64,000 bases of DNA from Chrysophaeum taylorii (lineage: Eukaryota > Sar > Pelagophyceae > Pelagomonadales > Pelagomonadaceae): NCBI GenBank assembly GCA_029834535.1, contig JAQMWT010000471.1, positions 103,958 through 167,957 of the forward strand, read 5' to 3'. Under the pieces are notes generated by a model, which made no database searches, was not told the DNA's origin, and worked only from the letters and a program-made list of their open reading frames with translations. Of this stretch, positions 57,231 to 64,000 are shown piece after piece. Numbering within the stretch: the stretch's first letter is position 1; every line of letters begins with the position of its first letter. Position numbers and translations under genes: made by a program.

Positions 57231-57543
57231 GAAAAAAGACACGGACGGACAACGAGCCGAGTCGACGGACGAACCCAAAGCGGAAGTCTCGCGCAGTGGT
57301 AGGATAAGGAGGGTTTTTTTTGTCGCCTATTTTTGTCGCAGGAACATGGAATGCTGGGGGAAACGCGAATCAGTTTGGCACGTCAGTCTTGTTGCTCGTC
57401 AGTTTTTTGGCACGTCATTATTTTGCTCAATCGTCGAGCGAGTCACAACAACAAGTAAAGCATCACAGCGCTCGATCTCGAAAGGTAGATGGTCTTCTTC
57501 GGCTAGATGTGGCGGCGCGTAAGCGACATCCTTTGATTTTTTT

Positions 57544-58330
57544 TTAGAAGACGAAATTGCCGGTGAGCTCCTCGGCACCGCGCGCGGACGGCGGGAGCTG
57601 GTCGCTCCGCGGTCCGCGATCGCGCCCGACGTGGTCGACCGTGGTGTTGTCGGCCGACGCGGAAACGAGGACTGGCGACTCGAAGCCGCCGAGGTCGACA
57701 GCGGCAACAGGTGCCGCGGTGATCGGCAAGCCGGGAAGCGCGGGGCCAACCGGCGGGGGAACGACCGGTTTCGACGGAGTCTTCGCTGAACTGTTTCGCT
57801 TGCGTTGACCGATCATAATTTGCCAATGTTGTTCTACGCCCGATGCGGAGCGACCCGTCCCCAGGCTGTCGGCGATGAGGGCCCACTTGCCCTTGCCAAT
57901 CTCCTGAACGAGCGCGCGAAGTCGCGCTTCCTCGTCGACCGTCCATCTGTGCGGCACGCCTCGATCCTACGCATCGCGTCAGCGCGAACCACGCAGCACG
58001 ACGCGCCTGCATCGGGGGGACACCTGGTGCAGCCGTGCCTGCCGGACGCTGGCCAATCGGCAAAACCTCGGCCTCCTTGGGCGTCGTCTTTCCGTTTCTC
58101 TTGCGTTGTCCCGTCATGATCTGCCAGTGTTGCTCGACTCCCGAAGGCGTGCGCCCGGTCGCCAGCCTGCGACGATGATGCGTGCGCTCGGTTCAGTTCG
58201 AGAGTTGGAGAGTTGGAGAGTTGGACGGACGCCGCCGCGAGAGCACCGTTCCGCAACGGTCGGCCATTTGCCGGTGCCAACTTCGGTTACCTGTCCAACG
58301 AGAGAGGTATCGACGAATATATCCACGCGG
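57544..58330 (-). CDS. Myb/SANT-like protein with two tandem repeats (5' end unresolved)
   Basis: Minus-strand exons 58247-58290, 58022-58166 and 57544-57966 join in phase. The first repeat reads VTEVGTGKWPTVAER, then after a splice LATGRTPSGVEQHWQIM. The second is complete: PHRWTVDEEARLRALVQEIG, KGKWALIADSLGTGRSASG, VEQHWQIM. Both show the helix-turn-helix spacing of Myb/SANT domains, with Trp in positions 1 and 2 of the second repeat. Each repeat is followed by the same basic linker GQRKRN. A Pro/Ala-rich tail of ~85 residues follows. Myb repeats bind DNA and SANT repeats bind histone tails; which applies is unknown. The exon for helix 1 of the first repeat lies upstream (an EAQLRKI stretch near 58345-58365 is a candidate) but I could not fix the splice. 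The 58022 donor would be GTCCCC, which is weak. Confidence 0.65.
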
Positions 58331-59006
58331 GGCGACGACTTGCTATTTTTCGAAGTTGCGCTTCCTGCGCGCGCGCGATCACTGCTGCCGAGTTAAGCAA
58401 CACGGGGTATGAGGGTGGGGCGTGCCTCTTCTGCCTGCGGGTACGCGGTCAACGCGACCACCGCAGAATAAGAGAGACGCTGCCAAACGCGCGTTCCATC
58501 GGCGCGCGACCTGCGACCGGCGCGCGACGGGTTAAAAAACGGCGCGGGCAATTCACACTATACTCTCGAGCCACGCTCTGTCTCTCACCCCGCGACCTGC
58601 GTCGAGCGACGCGAACTGCTCAAACAACAAACGACTCGTGCGGCAACAAAAAACTCGCCTTGGTTATTTCCCGGCAATGCGTCTCGCTCTTTGCCTGCGG
58701 AACCGAGACGAGTGACGACGAGCGCCGACGCGGTGATCAAGCCGCGGACGCAGGGAGCGTCACGTTGTCGCTTCGGCGGAGGCCTGTGGACGATCCTCGA
58801 GCCGCCTCGCAATCAATCATTCGCGGGGATTACACTCACGGTTGGCCCGCGAGCACGTTCGCCAGAGCCGACGGCTGGAATTCGTTGTTTGCGACGAGGG
58901 GTTGCACCACCAAAGGGGACGCTGCGCAAGAACCGGCACGACGCCGAGTGAAGCTGGAACCTATAGTGCCGCCGGCACGCGAGTGGGTGCGAACCACAAC
59001 CACGCC

Positions 59007-59093
59007 ACAGCACAGCACAGCACAGCACAGCACAGCACAGCACAGCACAGCACTGCACAGCACAGCACAGCACAGCACAGCACAGCACAGCAC
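59007..59093. repeat. (CACAG)n pentanucleotide microsatellite
   Basis: About 17 units with one CACTG variant in the middle (about 59051) and a CACACATG end, followed by a run of Gs. Confidence 0.95.
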
Positions 59094-59112
59094 ACATGGG
59101 GGGGGTAGAAAT

Positions 59113-59273
59113 TTATTCGAAAGGTGCGGGCGGGCGGCGATCGAGAGTTCGAACGCGGCCGCCGCCAAATCCAGGAATCGAGCGCACGCGAGCAACTTGA
59201 CGGCACATATGTAAAGGGGGCGCCGCCACAACAAACACATCATTCGAAGGGGCACCGGAACAAACGACGAGTG

Positions 59274-59304
<31 letters not shown>

Positions 59305-59442
59305 ATGGTTTGCGTACGAATTGCGAGGCGGCGACGGCGAGCCTCGATGATGATGCGGCGGCATCGGTTTGCCCGGCATGTAGTTGGCGCCGCCCTGCGC
59401 TCGCTCGAGTGGAAAGGGGCCGAGAATCGTGCGCGAGGACAT
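59113..59442 (-). CDS. Polyglutamine-containing hypothetical protein or 5' exon
   Basis: From an ATG at 59442 (minus) the frame gives about 109 residues: MSSRTILGPFPLERAQGG, a Pro/His-rich section, nine Gln codons (CTG run at 59274-59300 on the plus strand), then LVVCSGAPSNDVFVVAAPP. The first ~75 residues look like a disordered regulatory N-terminus. It lies 800 bp upstream of the Myb exons on the same strand and could be their 5' exon, but I could not find the connecting splices. Confidence 0.3.
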
Positions 59443-60058
59443 GCTGGCCACCAGGCAACAAACAAGGACTATAGACTCGGGCGCTCGCGGACATGGCGGC
59501 CGAGACGAGGGTCTTTCTTCTCGAGTCTCCCAGGTGCGGATCCGCTCGCGCTCCCACACCGTGCGACCTGCTGTGCCCTTGGAGAAAAGTCGGCACCAAC
59601 GAGCTTGCCCGCGACTGCAAAGCCGGCGAACCCAGACCTAACGTCTAGGCCCCCGAGCTGCCGCTGTCTGGGCGCGGTTTCACGCGCTCGCAACGCCCGA
59701 GGACGGGAGGGGAGGCGTACCAGGCCGTGTCCGAGAATCACGCGCAAGGCCTTGAGGACCACGCGTCGCTCCGATCCGAGCTCTGCGGCACGAGGCCACC
59801 AACGGCGCAGAGAAGGGGGCTATGGGTCGTGCCGTACGGGTACACTCAAAGGCGCAGCAGTTGCTGCTCTCTTTTCAGGCAGGCTGGTAGAGACCCAGGT
59901 GTTACACATCGATTGAAACGTTGGTATGTATGTTCTATAGCACCCTTCTTACTAGCACGCATTCGCCGAACCGCATCTTCAATTCTCGCATTTGCCCTTT
60001 TTCCAACGCTTATTACTTACCCTGAGACTCGATTGAAGCCGACCTGAAGCGAAGAGGC

Positions 60059-60427
60059 ATGTGGAAGTGGCTGTGGTGTTCGTTTTTGGCGGCGTCGTTG
60101 GTCGATGCGTACATGGCCCCTGGCCATCACCACATCCGCCTCAGACCGCGGTTTAGCTCCGTCACGTCGCGCGAAGATGAAATCATGGCCGCCTTTCAGC
60201 AAGTGAAGGATGCGTCGCTCCTCTTCGACGAAGATTCAGATGAGCGTCTCACCGCTGAGAAGATTATTGGGAAGCTTTCGAAAGCGCACTTCGAGACCTG
60301 GAAAGCCGACGACATGGAGATCCTCGATAGCTGCCTCGTCGACGACGACCAGGAGGCCTGTCTCTCGTTCATGAACGCCATGACTAATCTTCGCGAGCTC
60401 CACGAGAGCTCGCCGGGCAACGCCTAG
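60059..60427 (+). CDS. Small protein with signal peptide, function unknown
   Basis: 122 residues from an ATG at 60059. The start MWKWLWCSFLAASLVDAYMA is a compact signal peptide with likely cleavage after VDA, leaving Tyr-Met-Ala-Pro-Gly and a His/Arg-rich stretch (HHHIRLRPRFSS). An aromatic residue at +1 followed by Ala-Pro and basic residues resembles the bipartite plastid presequence of red-lineage algae, although Phe is the usual residue. The mature part (about 80 residues) is helical and acidic: EDEIMAAFQQVKDASLLFDE, ending in LVDDDQEACLSFMNAMTNLR. I recognise no family. Two Cys (in DSCL and EACL) might pair. An intronless frame with clear codon-like composition supports a real gene. Confidence 0.6.
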   Translation: MWKWLWCSFLAASLVDAYMAPGHHHIRLRPRFSSVTSREDEIMAAFQQVKDASLLFDEDSDERLTAEKIIGKLSKAHFETWKADDMEILDSCLVDDDQEACLSFMNAMTNLRELHESSPGNA

Positions 60428-61874
60428 TTCATTCGCGTTGCTTGGGGACGAGCTTGTGTGTTGCGTTGTTCACCGTCTTCATCGCGGTTTTGACGGAGCG
60501 TGCTCCCGGCCTGCGCCGGACGTATCGATATCGCCTCGCGCCGACCCGCCCGCTCTCTGTCAGCGAGACTCAGTGCCTCACAATGCAGACGACCTAGGGA
60601 AGCTTCGGATCCCCTATAAGTGCAAGCTACTGTGTAAATCAGTCTGGTTTAATTCAGTCTTGTCGACAACGATACCTATGTTTGCTCAGAGTCCAGAAAG
60701 CCGGACTGAACAGTGCCTCGGTGAATTAATTCTGCGGCTCTGAGATGTTTCCTCTGACTTGTTTACCCGCGCCCTTTAAAATTATTTAATATAATCCCCG
60801 TAGGAAGGGCGTCTGACTGCGATGCTAACGGCGATTCGACTCCGGCTTTGTCCTCCTCGACGGGCCTCGACGGCATTCTCACAGCCGCGTACTGGCCAGC
60901 CGCCCACAGGAGCTGGCTGGAATGAGGGAGAAAACGACTATGCCGGTGCTTTTGAGACCTACCCGGATAGGCTGCGGAGGGGTGTGGCACGCGAGCAATT
61001 CCCTGCCGAAAAGTATATGCGCGCTTCCTTTATTTCGCGGGGTGCTCGACGTGGCATGTCTTTCCGATCAACAGCAGCGACTTGCCCAAAACGCCAATTG
61101 GACATGAAGTCGAACGTTTCATTTCACGATCAGGATCGTGGAGTCGGCTGTTGAGTGCCCGAATCCTTAGCTGACGTGTAGCCCGGCTTATTATGCCAAC
61201 GAGTGGCTGAGAGCGCGAGTTGCTAAGAGCTTCACATAAAACCATAGCCCCTCATGTCGGCACGCCCTTTCGTCTCGACTCGCACCCTTTCTGCCCTGGA
61301 TTCGCAGAAACCGACGATCGATCTGCAATTTTTCTACCCCTGGAAAGAAGAGTCTTGCCGTTCTGGCGTTCTTTGTCCGGGAGATCGCGGAGTGGCGCAT
61401 CTCTTAACGGGCCTGGGCGCGATGACACACGTGTAGAAGCATATTCGACCATAAGCCCCGTTTGAGTCTGCGGGTTTTTTGAGCGGAAATCGGTCGATTT
61501 GGACCGGAGTTTCGCTCGGGCCTCCCAGGGGGTCCTCTTGGGCTGTCCGTGAAGGTACAAGTGACTCCGGGCGAGCCCGTATGACTTATATACACTATGC
61601 CTGAAGTTGGCGACTGTATGACGAGTCCAATCTCGACGCCCTACGTGCCGCGAGAGGTCGGAAGCGACTCAAGTCGGACGGCAGAGCAGCTCCGATACGC
61701 GAGGGGGCTGTTCCTGTCCTCTCGCCGCGCTTTTCGTGTGTCGAGGTCATCACCAGAGTCATGCATATAGCTAGTCAGCGACGTTATCCTCCAGAGTCAA
61801 CGCGGATAGAATTGGCGCGTCGATGGCGCGATGGGAGGAGTGTTTGCGCTTGAGACGCGCAGTCTCTCTTTTTG
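60428..61874. other. Intergenic, nothing supported
   Basis: Short frames on both strands without motifs. A tRNA-like snippet near 60798-60840 (GTCTGACTGCG...GGCGATTCGACTCC) does not fold into a tRNA. No repeats of note. Confidence 0.4.
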
Positions 61875-62716
61875 TCACTCGATTTTGGCGTGTTCGAACT
61901 CGGCGGTGCCCACGTCATCGCAGCGGTAGACGAGTTTGTACTCGCAGGCGACGCGAGAGAACCGCATGAGCCGGAGAGGCGGAATGCTTTATGGGCCAAT
62001 GCTGTCGAAGACGCGCTCACGTTGTCGGCGCACCATCTCACTTTCTGTTCTGGTGTTATGTTGGCGGTAGTACCGCTTTGACTGGCCCCAGCCATACTCA
62101 ACGCCATCGCCGGCGAGCTCTGGGTGGATTTTGGCGACGAGAGTAGGATGTGGCCACGGTCAATAACGAGCTGCTGGAGGAGGTTGAGTTCGTTCTTGAA
62201 GTCCGTTCAATTGCCGAGGATCTCCTTGGTTGAGGTCCCCAGAACGATGTCACCGAACTTGTCGAGCTGGCCACTGAGCGAGTGAAACGCGTCCCAACGA
62301 GTGGTCGACCTCAATAAGGAACTGGTGACGAAGGTACCAAATCTCCATGACATCGAGGACGTCCTCGACCAGAAGGAGAAAATTGTCTGAGTCCCAGAAG
62401 CCTTGGTGCTGCTTGCCAACCTTGAGCGTCAAGAGAGCCGCAGACTGGAACCACTTGACGCCGCCGCGCTCAGATAGGAAGACCTTTTCTAAGGGGGCTT
62501 GATTGTCGGATCGATCGTGAGGTCAACATCGTTGTCGCCGTCGTCGTCTTCTTCGTCGTAAACGTCGGGATCTGTCACGTTGGTCGCTACTTGACGAAGC
62601 TTGTCATGCTTGTCACCTGAGTTGTAAAACCAGTGGAACTGGGTTCGTGTGAAGCGCGCGTCGTCCGTGGAGGCCATCAACAGTTGCAGGAGTGTCCAGC
62701 AGCACATCCAGTACAT
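61875..62716 (-). pseudogene. Decayed DDE-type transposase
   Basis: Read on the minus strand across several frameshifts and stops: an Asp/Glu-rich lead (about 62716-62500), then APLEKVFLSERGGVKWFQSA and HQGFWDSDNFLLLVEDVLDV followed by HQFLIEVDHSLG (about 62490-62260). Next come LNLLQQLVIDRGHILLSSPK (about 62200-62130) and GVEYGWGQSKRYYRQHNTRT (about 62105-62045), and finally PPLRLMRFSRVACEYKLVYR (about 61980-61920) and a stop. The order and motifs (F/V-D-x-S-x-G catalytic-Asp strand; E-x-x-G-H-x-L-L-x-x-P-K; G-[VI]-E-Y-x-W-G) match a DDE endonuclease family common in fungal, oomycete and algal transposons. The call rests on my memory of that family. No terminal repeats were identified. Confidence 0.65.
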
Positions 62717-62886
62717 GGGCTGCCGACATGTTGTCGCGCTCGTCGGCTTCTCAGCGAGGCACTACCAGGGCCACGCGGAAAATCAAGAGACACCGCAAAC
62801 TCTAACCTCTGAAGTTTAATCTCTAACCCTTCAGTTTTCTCCCTTACACTTAATTATACTCCCTAACCCTTTAGTTTTACTCCTTA
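62717..62886. other. Spacer between transposase relic and reversed Helitron-like unit
   Basis: AT-richer, with several CTCTAACCCTT and CCCTTACACTT-like motifs (about 62800-62880) that resemble degenerate repeats. No gene. Confidence 0.35.
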
Positions 62887-64000
62887 CAAGTGGAGGCCAG
62901 TAAGTTCGCCTAGTCCCAATCTCTAACCCCAGTAAGTTCACCTGGTCCCAATAAGTTCACCTGGTCAGTAAGTTCACCTAGTCCAAATCTCTAACCCCAG
63001 TAAGTTCGGCGTAAACCCACTCGTGCGCACACCACTCCTTCGAGCTCGTCGCTCTCGCCTCCTCCAATCTAAGCTGCTTTGATCCGCACACGCCGCTAAT
63101 CTTTGAGTTTACTCTAAAACCCCCAGTAAAATCACCTGGTCCCAGTAAGTTCACCTGGTCACTATATTCACCTAGTCCAAATCTCAAACCCCAGTAAGTT
63201 CACCTGGTCCCAGTAAGTTCACCTACAGTGCGCGTGTAGACGCCGGGAGGGGGCTTATCGGTATTGCGGAGCACGTGTGGGGTAGGGTGGAGTCGTCGAC
63301 TCAGAAGAGCATATACTCGAGGTTGCCGATCGACAGAGAGCCACGTAGAGCTGGACGTGACAGAAGACGGGCTTGTGGGCAAGAGGACGCGGACCTCGCG
63401 GGGCGTCTGGCCCTGGCTCTTGTTGATCGTTTGGCGTAGGCGGGCCTTAAGGGATACAGGTTGGAGGAGCCTCGGTGACAACGACACGATCAATCACGTA
63501 TCTGGTACCGTTGCAGTGGCCGTGCGACGGGTCGAGGTTGCGAAGACTTTAAGCTCGCGATCAAAGTCAGCATGCCGTTGGTTGTCAGGGAGTTCAAAAC
63601 TCGACTCTTGAGAGCGAGGCGTCGTCTTCCGATACAACCTAGTCTGCCGAAAAGAACTCCGACGCCTCGTCTCCGGGAAAAAAGGGCCGCGGTCATGCGC
63701 GCGTTGTCAGCATCGACAACATCGTTTCGACGGGGCGTGAGAATGGCGCACTGAAAGAGCCGCCGCGGGTCGTGGAAATAGTCTGCGAGGTCGCCGTAGA
63801 CGGCTTGGAGGATCAATGTCTGGCTCGCGTGCCTACATGATCCTTACCCTAAATCGGATTACAAACGCACATACCCCACAAACCCACCCACATCCTTCAT
63901 GCTCCCCACACACACCCCCCTCTTAGCAGTCGACATTTAAAGACAAACGCACATCCCTCATACCCCACACAAACCCACCCACATCCTTCATGCTCCCACA
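62887..64000 (-). mobile_element. Helitron-like unit in reverse orientation, truncated by the window end
   Basis: On the minus strand its 3' end is GGCCTCCACTTG at 62887, followed by T (TAAGGAGT), as in the other arrays. The tail of AGGTGAACTTACTGG repeats covers about 62890-63230, and the leader with a TTTAGGGTAAGGATCA block lies at about 63838-63857. Beyond it, towards the window edge, come G-rich/TGTGTG and TTTAAATGTCGACTGCTAAG blocks repeated at least twice. The TCCTAACTAC tip is not reached, so the unit or array continues outside. Confidence 0.8.
63300..63816 (-). pseudogene. PIF1-type Helitron helicase C-terminal fragment, reversed copy
   Basis: The same remnant as in the plus-strand units: ILQAVYGDLADYFHDPRRLF at the start and TINKSQGQTPREVRVLLP near the end, broken by the same T-run and the same TAG after the SAD position. 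It has drifted a little (CAILTPRRND, VSFTVEF region altered by TTTCAAG), which suggests an older or separate insertion. Confidence 0.78.

Larger units (their letters stand above)
54905..57543. other. Repeat-rich intergenic region
   Basis: No multi-exon gene is supported. It contains the ACGG microsatellite, a ~54-bp direct duplication, an imperfect tandem family around 55345-55620, a short hairpin near 55858 (GTTGATTCCATCAAC), a 40-bp direct repeat at about 56434-56525, and a TC dinucleotide run at about 57198-57229. A possible protein fragment lies at 56061-56273. Confidence 0.5.
58331..60058. other. Intergenic or uncharacterised upstream exons of the Myb gene
   Basis: Includes the CACAG microsatellite and a minus-strand frame with polyglutamine (59113-59442). 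A long plus-strand frame at 58213-59214 is carried by the microsatellite and by GC richness and shows no protein features. The plus-strand frame 59302-59916 is arginine-rich throughout and looks like an antisense shadow. Confidence 0.35.

Noticed and set aside
58213-59214. 333-codon plus-strand frame
   Set aside because: Held open by the CACAG microsatellite; otherwise Arg-rich low-complexity without features, and it covers the Myb exons on the other strand.
60795-60845. tRNA-like words (GTCTGACTGCG, ATTCGACTCC)
   Set aside because: The anticodon and T arms do not pair and there is no acceptor stem or D arm.

Overview
The window is nuclear DNA from a microbial eukaryote. It is GC-rich, carries very long protein-coding genes, and is interrupted by very short spliceosomal introns (38-61 nt in most cases, GT...AG, some with a CTAAC or TACTAAC branch-site match). 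The methionine aminopeptidase at 25508-26575 starts with a signal peptide ending in Leu-Ala-Phe. This resembles the 'ASAF' cleavage motif of plastid-bound proteins in algae with red complex plastids, so I favour an alga of the stramenopile/ochrophyte type (a haptophyte or cryptophyte is possible). The lineage is an inference from one presequence and the intron style.

Layout, left to right. 1-1054 has no convincing gene. 1055-3427 is a first head-to-tail array of a Helitron-like element. 3428-4725 holds a broken Sel1-repeat fragment. 4726-9189 (+) encodes a CARMIL-like leucine-rich-repeat protein fused to a DH-PH RhoGEF. 9775-19666 (+) encodes an ATR-type checkpoint kinase in three exons. 19671-25190 is the second Helitron-like array, five complete units, starting 4 bp after the ATR stop codon. 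25508-26575 (-) is a type I methionine aminopeptidase. It is divergently paired, across 35 bp, with a rhomboid protease gene at 26611 (+). 28501-29915 is mostly non-coding. 29916-53005 (+) is one enormous gene for a UBR4/BIG-type N-recognin of about 7,509 residues, with its introns crowded at the 5' end. 53006-60058 is repeat-rich and contains a small PX-domain gene (-), several microsatellites and a two-repeat Myb/SANT gene (-). 60059-60427 (+) encodes a small secreted or plastid-targeted protein of unknown function. 61875-62716 (-) is a decayed DDE-type transposase, and 62887-64000 is another Helitron-like unit in reverse orientation that runs off the window.

The genes are not a functional cluster. 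ATR (DNA-damage signalling), UBR4 (N-degron ubiquitin ligase), RhoGEF (actin/GTPase signalling), MetAP (N-terminal Met removal), rhomboid, PX and Myb are ordinary cellular genes. MetAP and UBR4 both touch protein N-termini, but I see no sign that this linkage means anything.

The most distinctive system is the Helitron-derived tandem family. Units of about 1.0-1.2 kb start with TC and end in CACTTG. They join head to tail without spacer, and the arrays are flanked by A on the left and T on the right. They carry the last ~230 residues of a PIF1-type Helitron helicase with the same inactivating lesion in every copy. Their 5' tip also looks like a host branch point plus 3' splice site.
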